A stretch of 64,000 bases of DNA from CAYLNL01 sp964385175 (GTDB lineage Bacteria; Bacteroidota; Bacteroidia; Flavobacteriales; Flavobacteriaceae), in the NCBI GenBank assembly GCA_964385175.1, contig CAYLNL010000004.1, positions 1 to 64,000 on the forward strand. The letters are read 5' to 3'. Below the pieces are notes generated by a model, which saw nothing but the letters and a program-made list of their open reading frames with translations, ran no database searches and was not told the origin of the DNA. A program made the translations under genes and the position numbers. Positions 16,058 through 24,438 of the stretch are shown piece by piece (position 1 is the stretch's first letter; every line of letters begins with the position of its first letter).

Positions 16058-16312
16058 GTGGTTTTTATGTTAGCTCCGAAGCCGGGAGACTTCGGAGAGC
16101 GTGGCGGCGGCTCTGTTCAGCAACAGGCGTACACCCCGGTTGCCTATGGCAATGAAACCGATGTAACCCCCACCACCCAACCCGAGCGGATTATTATAGA
16201 CGCTTCTTTCAAAAACAGCAAAGCGGGTTGTGTATATAACCAACTCACCCAGTTGAGCCAGGGCTTTCAAAAAGCCATTCAAACGTTTGACGGGGATTTC
16301 CCGACGCCATAA
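16058..16312 (+). pseudogene. Decayed fragment of a Bacteroidota hypothetical protein (C-terminal part)
   Basis: The open stretch reads ...QPERIIIDASFKNSKAGCVY NQLTQLS... ending FDGDFPTP-stop. The segment ASFKNSKAGCVYNQL with FQKAIQTFDG resembles the repeated middle part of lipoprotein-like hypothetical proteins in Flavobacteriia, which normally continue well past this point. No start with signal peptide is seen, the N-terminal part runs into the GC-rich repeat, and the end is duplicated at 15876-15945. I read it as a remnant, not a working gene. Confidence 0.45.
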
Positions 16313-16328
16313 TTAAATTATCCCCTCA
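16259..16328 (+). repeat. Duplicated gene-end fragment, copy B
   Basis: Second copy of the 70-bp fragment seen at 15876-15945, in the same orientation, 383 bases apart. It includes the stop of the pseudogene fragment. Confidence 0.75.
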
Positions 16329-16379
16329 ACCAATCTCCATGCCCCAAGTCTAAACCTTTACCCCTTTCACTTTTATCGC

Positions 16380-16387
16380 TATCTTTG
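16380..16387 (+). promoter_or_regulatory. Candidate -7 element for ftsY
   Basis: TATCTTTG 48 bases before the ATG at 16436, a full match to TAnnTTTG. No good TTG at the -33 distance. Confidence 0.45.
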
Positions 16388-16435
16388 CCCCTGATTATAG
16401 GCACGCCAACCATACAAGTATCAAGCCACAGTGCT

Positions 16436-17389
16436 ATGAACGTATTTAAAAGAATATTTTCTACGGAAAAAAAAGAAGCCTTAGATAAAGGATTAGAAAA
16501 AACCAAAAGCAGCTTTTTCGCCAAACTCAACCGCGTTCTTGCCGGGAAATCTACGATAGATGAAGAAGTCCTCAACCGGTTAGAAGAAGCCCTTATAAGT
16601 AGCGATGTAGGTGTAACCACCACTTTAAAAATACTGGAACGTATTGAAAAACGAGTCGCCCGAGACCGTTATCTCAACACCGAAGAACTCAATACCATGT
16701 TGCGCGAAGAAATTGTAGCCCTTTTTCCCGAAACTACCCCGGAAGACAGGGCAGATTTTCAAACACCTGCCAATGTGCAACCCTATGTAATTATGGTAGT
16801 AGGCGTTAATGGGGCGGGAAAAACCACTACCATTGGCAAACTTGCCTATCAGTTTAAAAAACAAGGAAAAAAAGTTATCCTTGGCGCCGCCGATACCTTT
16901 CGGGCGGCGGCTGTAGAGCAGCTTCACGCCTGGGCGCAACGTGTGGGAGTTGTGCTCGTGAGCCGCCCCGAGGGCAGCGACCCCGCTTCGGTGGTGTTTG
17001 ATGCCCTGGCGACAGCCAAAGCCCAGCAAGCCGATGTGGTGATTATTGATACTGCCGGACGCCTTCATACCAAGATAAATCTCATGAATGAACTGGCAAA
17101 GGTGAAACGCATTATGCAAAAAGTAGTAGAAAACGCTCCCCACGAAGTACTCCTTGTGTTAGATGGCTCCATAGGGCAAAACGCCTTTGAACAAGCCAAA
17201 CAGTTTAGCAACGCTACCCAGGTAACTGCCCTTGCCATTACCAAATTAGATGGTACCGCCAAAGGCGGGGTAGTTCTCGGCATTTCAGACCAGTTTCAGA
17301 TACCCGTTAAATATATTGGGATAGGAGAGGGGATAGAGCACCTTCAGGTATTTCACCCGCATGAGTTTATAGATTCTTTTTTTACATGA
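16436..17389 (+). CDS. ftsY: Signal recognition particle receptor FtsY
   Basis: 317 aa. N-terminal helical N-domain (about 1-95) then the SRP GTPase domain: P-loop GVNGAGKTTTIGKLA, DTFRAAAVEQL, DTAGRLHTK, and TKLDGTAKGG. It docks SRP-ribosome complexes at SecYEG and acts with the SecDF encoded nearby. It lacks the long acidic A-domain of E. coli, as is usual in Bacteroidota. ATG at 16436 (MNVFKRIF) gives the normal N-terminus; an upstream in-frame start at 16385 falls in the promoter. Confidence 0.95.
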   Translation: MNVFKRIFSTEKKEALDKGLEKTKSSFFAKLNRVLAGKSTIDEEVLNRLEEALISSDVGVTTTLKILERIEKRVARDRYLNTEELNTMLREEIVALFPETTPEDRADFQTPANVQPYVIMVVGVNGAGKTTTIGKLAYQFKKQGKKVILGAADTFRAAAVEQLHAWAQRVGVVLVSRPEGSDPASVVFDALATAKAQQADVVIIDTAGRLHTKINLMNELAKVKRIMQKVVENAPHEVLLVLDGSIGQNAFEQAKQFSNATQVTALAITKLDGTAKGGVVLGISDQFQIPVKYIGIGEGIEHLQVFHPHEFIDSFFT

Positions 17390-17441
17390 AAACCAATATA
17401 ATTTTTTTAACACTACAGCCATTCTCTACCCATAGAAAGAA

Positions 17442-18746
17442 ATGCGAACCAAATCCATAAAAAAAAACAAAATAAGTGTCATCACCCTGGGCTGTTCTAA
17501 AAATGTGTATGACAGTGAGCTTCTTATGGGGCAATTAAAAGCCTCCGGGAAAGAAGTGGTAGCCGAAGGCGAAGGCGCTGTGGTGGTTATAAATACCTGT
17601 GGCTTCATAAATAATGCAAAAGAAGAAAGCATTCAAACTATCCTGGAATATGCTACCCTGAAAGAGCGCGGGCAAATTGAAAAACTCTATGTAACCGGTT
17701 GTTTAAGCGAGCGGTATAAGCCCCATTTGGAAAAAGAAATTCCCCAGGTAGATACTTATTTTGGGACATCTGATTTACCCCGCCTGCTCAAAGCCCTGGG
17801 TGCCGATTACAAGCATGAATTGGTGGGAGAACGCCTCCTCACCACGCCGGCCAGCTACGCCTATTTAAAAATTTCTGAAGGGTGCGACCGCCCGTGCAGC
17901 TTTTGCGCCATTCCACTGATGAGAGGAAAACACCGCTCTACGCCCATAGAAGATTTGGTGGCCCAAGCCCATAAGTTAGCCTCCAAAGGTGTAAAAGAAC
18001 TTATTCTCATTGCACAAGACCTCACCTATTATGGCTTAGACCTATATAAAGAACGGGCTTTAGCCCGCCTTTTAAAAGCCCTTGTACAAGTAGAAGGCAT
18101 TGAATGGATTCGCCTGCACTATGCTTTTCCCACAGGTTTTCCTATGGAAGTTTTAGAGGTGATGAAACAAGAGCCAAAAATTTGTAATTACCTTGATATT
18201 CCGTTGCAACACATTTCTGATTCCATTTTAAAAAGTATGAGACGTGGTATTACCCGGGAAAAAACCACCCGCCTGGTAGAAACATTCAGGGATATGGTGC
18301 CGGGGATAGCACTCCGCACCACTCTTATAACAGGTTATCCCGGCGAAACAGAGGCAGATTTTCAACAGCTCAAGGATTGGGTAACCGCCATGCGATTTGA
18401 CCGATTGGGCTGTTTCACTTACAGCCATGAAGAGCAAACCCATGCCTATACTCTGCCAGACAATGTTCCGGAAGCATTGAAACAGCAGCGCGCTGCCGAG
18501 ATTATGGAAATTCAGGCAGGTATTTCGCTTGAGTTGAACCAGGAGAAAACAGGAAAAATATTTCGCTGCCTCATAGACCGCAAAGAGGGTGGCTATTATA
18601 TCGGCAGAACGGAATTTGACTCTCCCGATGTGGATAACGAGGTACTCATAGACGCTCGCGAGTATTACCTGAAAACAGGAGATTTCGCCGATATTTTTAT
18701 TACGGAAGCAACTGAGTTCGATCTCTACGGCTATCCTAAGCCCTGA
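17442..18746 (+). CDS. rimO: Ribosomal protein S12 methylthiotransferase RimO
   Basis: 434 aa radical-SAM methylthiotransferase that modifies an Asp of ribosomal protein S12. N-terminal MTTase domain binds a second cluster through cysteines (TLGCSKN, NTCGF, VTGCLSE); the radical-SAM motif is EGCDRPCSFCAIP; a TRAM domain lies at the C-terminus. The LGCSKN signature separates RimO from MiaB-type enzymes. Starts 52 bases after ftsY, a neighbour order common in Flavobacteriia; converges on secDF with a 13-base gap. Confidence 0.95.
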   Translation: MRTKSIKKNKISVITLGCSKNVYDSELLMGQLKASGKEVVAEGEGAVVVINTCGFINNAKEESIQTILEYATLKERGQIEKLYVTGCLSERYKPHLEKEIPQVDTYFGTSDLPRLLKALGADYKHELVGERLLTTPASYAYLKISEGCDRPCSFCAIPLMRGKHRSTPIEDLVAQAHKLASKGVKELILIAQDLTYYGLDLYKERALARLLKALVQVEGIEWIRLHYAFPTGFPMEVLEVMKQEPKICNYLDIPLQHISDSILKSMRRGITREKTTRLVETFRDMVPGIALRTTLITGYPGETEADFQQLKDWVTAMRFDRLGCFTYSHEEQTHAYTLPDNVPEALKQQRAAEIMEIQAGISLELNQEKTGKIFRCLIDRKEGGYYIGRTEFDSPDVDNEVLIDAREYYLKTGDFADIFITEATEFDLYGYPKP

Positions 18747-18759
18747 GTACCTATACCTC

Positions 18760-21729
18760 TTATTTCGCCGGGTTAGACGCTGTTCCCTTATCCTTTAACG
18801 TATCAAACATAATAGGAGTAGCAATGTACAAAGACGAATACGTTCCTACCCCAATACCAACAATCATGGCGAAGGTAAAGCCTCTAAGCGCTTCGCCGCC
18901 GAAAATGAAAATGGCTACCAGTACTACTAAAGTAGTAAGCGAGGTATTAAGCGTTCTGCTCAAAGTGCTGTTCAGCGCCAGATTAGTATTTTCGCCCGCT
19001 CTCCAACCCCTTTCATTAGTAACCTCGCGGATGCGGTCAAAAACAATCACCGTATCGTTAATAGAATATCCTATTACCGTGAGAATGGCGGCTATGAAAG
19101 ACTGATCTATTTCCATGCTGAAAGGCATAATGCTATATGTGAGGGAGAAAATACCAATAACCACCAGCACGTCATGGAACAATGCTACTACAGCACCAAG
19201 CGAAAATTGCCATTTTCGGAAACGGACGAGAATATATAGAAATATAGCTATGAGCGAACCTAAGACCGCGAAAAAAGCACTTTTCTTTATATCGTCTGCA
19301 ATAGTAGGCCCCACCTTAATAGATTGCAAAATACCTATCTTTTTGTCCTCCCCGCCACTTACAAATGCCTCATAGGTGGTACCATCTGGCAAATATTTCT
19401 GGAGCGCCGTAAATAATTTTTGTTGAATCTCTGTATCTATTTCAGACCCTTCCTCGTTTACCTTATATTTAGTAGTAATTTTCACCTGGTTAGCGCCTCC
19501 TAATGTTTTCACCTCGGCGCTGCCCAATACCCCTTTCAGGTCGGTAGCTATTTCAGTAGGGCTCACAGCATCATGGAACCGAACCTGGTAAGTGCGACCC
19601 CCTACAAAATCGACCCCTTGGTTCAACCCGCGGGTAAACAATGAAAAAATCCCGGTAGCTATTACTAAACCAGAAGCTATATAAGCAATTTTTCGTTTAC
19701 CTAAAAAGTTTATGTTTACATTTTTAAAGAGGTTTTTAGTAAGCACTGTATAGAAGGAAAGCGATTTTTTGCGATTGGTGTACCATTCTAAAAATAACCG
19801 GGTAACAAAAATAGCTGTAAAAAGTGAGGTACAAATCCCTATTAAAAGAGTAGTTGCAAAGCCTTGCACGGGTCCGGTGCCAAAAATCAGTAAAATTATG
19901 GCAGTAATAGCGGTAGTAGCATTAGCATCTATAATAGAAGACAAGGCATTGCTAAACCCTTCGGAAAGCGCCTGTTTTTGCCCTTTCCCCTTTTTCAATT
20001 CCTCCTTAATCCGTTCAAAAATAAGCACATTGGCATCTACCGACATGCCTATGGTGAGCACAATACCGGCGATACCAGGTAAGGTTAACACGGCTCCTAA
20101 TCCTGCCAACACGCCAAAAATGAGAAGCACGTTAAATGCAAGCGCAATATCTGCAAACAAACCCGCTCTCCCGTAATAGAAAAGCATCCACAACAACACC
20201 AATCCCATAGCGATGAGGAAAGAAATCATACCGTTGTTAATGGCTTCCTGCCCTAAGGAAGGGCCTACTACCTCTGATTGAATGATGTCTGCCGAAGCAG
20301 GCAATTTACCCGCACGCAACACATTTGCCAGGTCAATCGCTTCATTAAGCGAAAAGGTTCCTGTAATTTCTGAATTGCCGCCAGAGATGGCCCCCTTAGA
20401 AACCCCCGGCGCCGAATACACAATATCGTCTAATACAATGGCTATGTTTCCCTGTTCTTTAAACGCTTTCCCCGTGAGCTGTTCCCATATTTTTGCCCCT
20501 TTCCCGTCCATTTGCATACTCACAGCCGGTTTGCCCAACTGGTCATAGGTTTGAGAAGCATCTACCACCACACCCCCGCTCAAAGGCGCTGTTTTATCTC
20601 GGTTAGATTTGATAGTGTATAACTCTATTATTTCAGAATTATTTTCCCGTTTTCCCCATAGAAATTTGGCGAATTGTAAGTTTGCCGGGAGTAATTGTTT
20701 CACGGCCGGCATTCTCAGGTATTCGCTCACCGTGGTGGTGTCTTTAACAGCAAATTGGGCGATAACAGGCGAACCGGCCATACCACCTACCTTCACTAAC
20801 TTGAGCAAAGGGTTTGCGGCATTTGCCAGCGCCAGTGAATCCTGGTTTACATTAGACAGTAAGGAATCTATTTCGCTTTCCGTTTCAGGAGCAGTTTGCT
20901 GCTTTCCTATTCCTAATTCTTTCAGTTTTTGGTCTGCCGCTATTAAAAAAGGCGCTATCTCTTCAGCCTTATACGTTTCCCAAAACTCTAACTGGGCGGT
21001 ACTTTGCAATAATTTCTTAACCCGGTCCACATCTTTCGCTCCCGGCAATTCCACCAAAATTCGCCCCGAAGTCCCTAACCGCTGAATGTTAGGTTGTGTA
21101 ACCCCGAACTTATCAATTCGCTTGCGCAATACTTCAAAAGCAGAAACTACCGAAGCATCTACTTTCTTGCGAATAACACTGCGTACTTGCTCATCGGTCA
21201 TTTGGAAAGTAATTTCCTCGCTAAGGGTTTTATTAGCAAAAATATCGGGAGAAGCTAATTTTGTAGTTCCTTTTGAGAGTTCTTCGAATTTTTGAAAGAA
21301 AAGCTCTATATAATCGTCCTGGCTATTTTTAGAAGCCTCATCAGCATCTGCCAGCGCCTTATTGAATACCGGGTTTTGGGAATTATTTGCTAATCCTTTT
21401 AAAAGGTCTTTTACCGAAATCTGGAGAATAACGTTGATACCTCCCTTGAGGTCTAACCCTTTGTTAAGCTCCCGCTCCTTCACTTCCTGGTATGTGAAAT
21501 TAGTAATAAGCAGGCTATACACCTTCTTATCGCGGAGCGAATCCAAATAAGTTGCTTCCCGTACCTTTCTTTTAGAAACATAGTCGGGAGTAGATTGCGG
21601 AATGCTGCTGGTAGCATAGGCAACCGCTTCTTTTTCTATTTTGTTGGCAACGAAGGTAAAGGAGAGCTGATAAATGCCTACCACTCCGAAAAGAATGGCG
21701 AATAACGTAACAAGACCTTTGTTCTGCAT
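18760..21729 (-). CDS. secDF: Fused protein translocase subunit SecDF
   Basis: 989 aa, SecD (about 1-650) fused to SecF (about 660-989), 12 transmembrane segments in two sets of six. SecD shows the periplasmic P1 region (DLKGGINVILQISV, LGTSGRILVELPGAKD), and the conserved TM4 GMSVDANVLIFERIKEE; SecF shows the TM4 counterpart GYSINDTVIVFDRIRE. It uses the proton gradient to pull secreted proteins through SecYEG. Length is typical of Bacteroidota fusions. Single gene with its own promoter (21765-21795). Confidence 0.96.
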   Translation of the reverse strand: MQNKGLVTLFAILFGVVGIYQLSFTFVANKIEKEAVAYATSSIPQSTPDYVSKRKVREATYLDSLRDKKVYSLLITNFTYQEVKERELNKGLDLKGGINVILQISVKDLLKGLANNSQNPVFNKALADADEASKNSQDDYIELFFQKFEELSKGTTKLASPDIFANKTLSEEITFQMTDEQVRSVIRKKVDASVVSAFEVLRKRIDKFGVTQPNIQRLGTSGRILVELPGAKDVDRVKKLLQSTAQLEFWETYKAEEIAPFLIAADQKLKELGIGKQQTAPETESEIDSLLSNVNQDSLALANAANPLLKLVKVGGMAGSPVIAQFAVKDTTTVSEYLRMPAVKQLLPANLQFAKFLWGKRENNSEIIELYTIKSNRDKTAPLSGGVVVDASQTYDQLGKPAVSMQMDGKGAKIWEQLTGKAFKEQGNIAIVLDDIVYSAPGVSKGAISGGNSEITGTFSLNEAIDLANVLRAGKLPASADIIQSEVVGPSLGQEAINNGMISFLIAMGLVLLWMLFYYGRAGLFADIALAFNVLLIFGVLAGLGAVLTLPGIAGIVLTIGMSVDANVLIFERIKEELKKGKGQKQALSEGFSNALSSIIDANATTAITAIILLIFGTGPVQGFATTLLIGICTSLFTAIFVTRLFLEWYTNRKKSLSFYTVLTKNLFKNVNINFLGKRKIAYIASGLVIATGIFSLFTRGLNQGVDFVGGRTYQVRFHDAVSPTEIATDLKGVLGSAEVKTLGGANQVKITTKYKVNEEGSEIDTEIQQKLFTALQKYLPDGTTYEAFVSGGEDKKIGILQSIKVGPTIADDIKKSAFFAVLGSLIAIFLYILVRFRKWQFSLGAVVALFHDVLVVIGIFSLTYSIMPFSMEIDQSFIAAILTVIGYSINDTVIVFDRIREVTNERGWRAGENTNLALNSTLSRTLNTSLTTLVVLVAIFIFGGEALRGFTFAMIVGIGVGTYSSLYIATPIMFDTLKDKGTASNPAK

Positions 21730-21764
21730 TATTTTTTAGTTTAATGAATACATAAAAGAACGGG

Positions 21765-21795
21765 CAAAGATATAACTTAGCGCAGGATTTAGCAA
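21765..21795 (-). promoter_or_regulatory. Promoter of secDF
   Basis: On the minus strand TTG (21793-21795) and TATCTTTG (21765-21772) are 20 bases apart, one of the best Bacteroidota-type promoters in the window. The leader to the ATG at 21729 would be about 30 bases. Confidence 0.6.
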
Positions 21796-21840
21796 TTTAT
21801 TTTAACCCGAATTACATTCATTAAAAAACCGTTTTCTTTC

Positions 21841-22515
21841 TTAACCAAGAGTAAACCGAATGTAGGTAATACATTTTTTTTGTTGCAGGTACTGTCTCTC
21901 ATAAAACGTTTGAACGGCGGTTGCCTCCTCCGGAGCATCAAAATTTTGATAAATATTATGGTGAGCATATAAAATTTCTTTTTCCAACCCTTGCAATACG
22001 CCAAGGGTATAACCAAATAAAAACTCACTATCGGTTTTCAGGTGAATAACCCCGTTTTTTTTCAGCACCCGGCTATATTTTTCAAGAAATTCAGGGTTAG
22101 TAAGCCGATGTTTAGAACGCTTATATTTTAGCTGCGGGTCGGGAAAAGTTATCCAGATTTCGGCTACCTCACCTTTGGTGAAAAGGCACTCTAACAATTC
22201 TATCTCCGCCCGCACAAAAGCCACATTGGATAAGTTTTCTTCCAATGCTGTTTTAGCCCCTCGCCAAAAACGAGCGCCTTTAATATCAACTCCAATGTAA
22301 TTCTGATGCGGGTGCGCACGGGCGAGATGAACAGCATATTCTCCCTTACCGCAACCCAGCTCCAGCACAATAGGGCGTTCGTTTTGGAAAAAATCACTAT
22401 TCCACCTGCCCTTTAGCCGAAACTCATCGTTGAGTAACTCTTGCCGGGCAGGCTGAAGTACATTTGAGAACGTTTCATTTTCGCGGAATCGTTTTAATTT
22501 ATTTTTACTTCCCAT
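21841..22515 (-). CDS. trmB: tRNA (guanine-N7-)-methyltransferase TrmB
   Basis: 224 aa. Makes m7G46 in tRNA using SAM. SAM-binding motif VLELGCGKGEYAVHLA, the NYIGVDIKGARFWRG segment, and the family signature WITFPDPQLKYKRSKHRL. ATG at 22515 is six bases after the kinase stop; a GTG two codons earlier would overlap it. Third gene of the response regulator/kinase/trmB operon. Confidence 0.95.
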   Translation of the reverse strand: MGSKNKLKRFRENETFSNVLQPARQELLNDEFRLKGRWNSDFFQNERPIVLELGCGKGEYAVHLARAHPHQNYIGVDIKGARFWRGAKTALEENLSNVAFVRAEIELLECLFTKGEVAEIWITFPDPQLKYKRSKHRLTNPEFLEKYSRVLKKNGVIHLKTDSEFLFGYTLGVLQGLEKEILYAHHNIYQNFDAPEEATAVQTFYERQYLQQKKCITYIRFTLG

Positions 22516-22521
22516 ACTCAC

Positions 22522-23568
22522 CTACGGTTTTGCCCTTTCCAGCGTAAAGGAAAACTCAGAGCCCACCCCATATTCGCTTTCCACATATATTTTCTCCCGA
22601 TGGGCTTCCATAACATGTTTCACAATAGACAGCCCTAACCCAGAACCCCCTTCTTTACGGCTTCCGCTCTTGTCAACCCGGTAAAACCGTTCGAACAAAC
22701 GGGTGATGTGTTGTTTTTCAATTCCCTCGCCATTATCTGTAACCCGCACAATAACTTTGTTTTTAATGAGGTTTTCTATACTTACCTCCGTAGTGCCATC
22801 AACCTTTCCATATTTAATGGAATTTATTATCAAATTGGTTACCACCTGTTGAATACGCTCCTTATCAGCATAAACCAGTATGGGAGCAGCATAATCCCTA
22901 TCAAACATAAGCGTAATGTTTTTTTTAGCCGCCCTCATTTCCACCATATCAAAAACATTTTTCACCACCTCCACAATATCAAAACTTTCATATTCCAAAT
23001 GAAGGTCGCCCGACTCCAGCTTAGAAATCATCTCCAGGTCTTTTACAATATAAATAAGCCGGTCTACAGCTTTGGCAGCATGTTGCAGGTATTTTTTACG
23101 AATATTCTTGTTATTGGCGGCGCCATCTAATAGCGTGAGAATATAACCCTGAACGGTAAAAAGAGGGGTCTTGAGTTCGTGCGATACATTTCCTAAAAAT
23201 TCTCTCCGGTAAGCCTCCCGTATTTTCAAAGCTTCTATTTCTAATTTTTTGTCCTGCGCAAACTTTTCTATCTCCTCGGTGAGCGTTTTCATATCGGTAG
23301 TGATGGGCTGCTCCCGTAAAGAAGTAGATTCCAGCAGAGAAACATTATCATATATCTTTTTCACCCGTTTATAAATAAACCGCTCTACCCGGTACTGGAT
23401 AATAAAAAAAGCCGTAACATACGTTAATAGAGTGAGTGTTAGCAATACTCCCAGGTGGAATAGCTGAAAGAAATACAAAATAATGCCCGAAAAAAAAGTT
23501 AACAGAAGCGTAATATATAATGAAGACCGAAAGGCGAATTTATATGTTTTTTTTAGCTTAGTCGTCAT
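22522..23568 (-). CDS. PhoR-like sensor histidine kinase
   Basis: 348 aa. Two N-terminal transmembrane helices (about 14-34 and 38-58) with almost no periplasmic loop, a coiled linker, HisKA phosphoacceptor FLGNVSHELKTPLFT with His 130, then HATPase boxes NLIINSIKYGK, DNGEGIE and GSGLGLSIVK. It lacks a sizeable sensor domain, so it probably senses through a partner or membrane state as PhoR does. It follows the regulator gene with no gap. The pair resembles PhoB/PhoR by architecture; the actual signal is inferred, not shown. Confidence 0.88.
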   Translation of the reverse strand: MTTKLKKTYKFAFRSSLYITLLLTFFSGIILYFFQLFHLGVLLTLTLLTYVTAFFIIQYRVERFIYKRVKKIYDNVSLLESTSLREQPITTDMKTLTEEIEKFAQDKKLEIEALKIREAYRREFLGNVSHELKTPLFTVQGYILTLLDGAANNKNIRKKYLQHAAKAVDRLIYIVKDLEMISKLESGDLHLEYESFDIVEVVKNVFDMVEMRAAKKNITLMFDRDYAAPILVYADKERIQQVVTNLIINSIKYGKVDGTTEVSIENLIKNKVIVRVTDNGEGIEKQHITRLFERFYRVDKSGSRKEGGSGLGLSIVKHVMEAHREKIYVESEYGVGSEFSFTLERAKP

Positions 23569-24255
23569 CTATACCACAAACTTATAACCAACCCCCTTAA
23601 CTGTTTTAAAATTTTTATCGCCTATTTTTTCACGTAGCTTCCGAATATGCACATCTATGGTACGCCCGCCTACAATTACTTCATTTCCCCACACCGTATC
23701 TAATATTTCATCGCGTTTAAAAACCTTTCCGGGTTTGGATGCCAGAAGCGAAAGTAACTCAAATTCTTTACGGGGAAGGATGATTTCCTTTCCCTTAAAT
23801 GTAATTTTATACTCATCTCTGTTTATAATAAGATTTCCCGCTTTCAGGATTTTAGGAGCCCCTTCCGCTTCATGTTCCAATCTTCGCAACAATGCTTTTA
23901 CTTTGCTAACCAATACCTTAGGTTTAATAGGTTTGGTAATATAATCATCGGCGCCAGCTTCAAAACCCGCTACCTGGGAATAATCTTCGCCTCGTGCAGT
24001 TAAAAAAGTTATTAGTGTATGATTTAACTCTGGCAATTTCCGCAAGTGCTCGCAGGCTTCTATACCATCCATCTCGGGCATCATCACATCCAGGATAATG
24101 AGATGAGGTTTTTCTTTTTTCGCTTTTATAAGCGCTTCCGCTCCATTTTTCGCCCTTATTACCTTATAACCTTGCCCTTCTAAGTTATAGCCCACAATTT
24201 CTAAAATATCGGGCTCGTCATCTGCCAGGAGAATTTTTATGTCTTCCTTTCTCAT
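23569..24255 (-). CDS. PhoB/OmpR-family response regulator
   Basis: 228 aa. Receiver with Asp 12/13, phosphoacceptor Asp 56 (LIILDVMMPEMDG), Thr in FLTARG and Lys in YITKPI; C-terminal winged helix with RKEFELLSLLASKPGKVFKR and GRTIDVHIRKLREKIG. Such regulators bind tandem direct repeats. A set of TTAAC-type half-sites spaced 11 bases lies immediately upstream (24316-24387), between this operon and the divergent TonB receptor, which points to both autoregulation and control of that receptor. Confidence 0.9.
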   Translation of the reverse strand: MRKEDIKILLADDEPDILEIVGYNLEGQGYKVIRAKNGAEALIKAKKEKPHLIILDVMMPEMDGIEACEHLRKLPELNHTLITFLTARGEDYSQVAGFEAGADDYITKPIKPKVLVSKVKALLRRLEHEAEGAPKILKAGNLIINRDEYKITFKGKEIILPRKEFELLSLLASKPGKVFKRDEILDTVWGNEVIVGGRTIDVHIRKLREKIGDKNFKTVKGVGYKFVV

Positions 24256-24281
24256 ATTTGGTTTCTTTGAGGGTTATGGCT

Positions 24282-24289
24282 CAAAGGTA
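24282..24289 (-). promoter_or_regulatory. Candidate -7 element of the regulator/kinase/trmB operon
   Basis: TACCTTTG on the minus strand, 27 bases before the ATG at 24255. The first pair of direct repeats (24316-24333) lies just upstream, where an activator of the PhoB type would bind. Confidence 0.45.
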
Positions 24290-24315
24290 GCAATAATTGC
24301 AATATTTCTATATCC

Positions 24316-24387
24316 TTAACATTCATTTAATACACCACCCTCATAGTATAACCTGGCTGCTACAAAGGCTTAACGCAGCAATAACCC
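24316..24387. promoter_or_regulatory. Candidate PhoB-type operator: two pairs of direct half-sites at 11-bp spacing
   Basis: TTAACAT (24316) and TTAATAC (24327) form one pair; TTAACGC (24370) and ATAACCC (24381) form another, each with start-to-start spacing of 11 bases, the spacing used by PhoB/OmpR dimers. The second pair ends about 17 bases before a weak -7 box (GTTCTTTG, 24407-24414) of the TonB receptor gene, the place where a Pho box replaces the -35 element. This is pattern-based inference. Confidence 0.4.
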
Positions 24388-24438
24388 TGCACTTTAATAG
24401 ACACTCGTTCTTTGCAACGAAAACATATAGAAAAAGCT

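Noticed and set aside
19769..20176. 135-residue plus-strand open frame inside secDF
   Set aside because: Antisense to strongly conserved SecD membrane segments; amino-acid pattern is that of a shadow frame.
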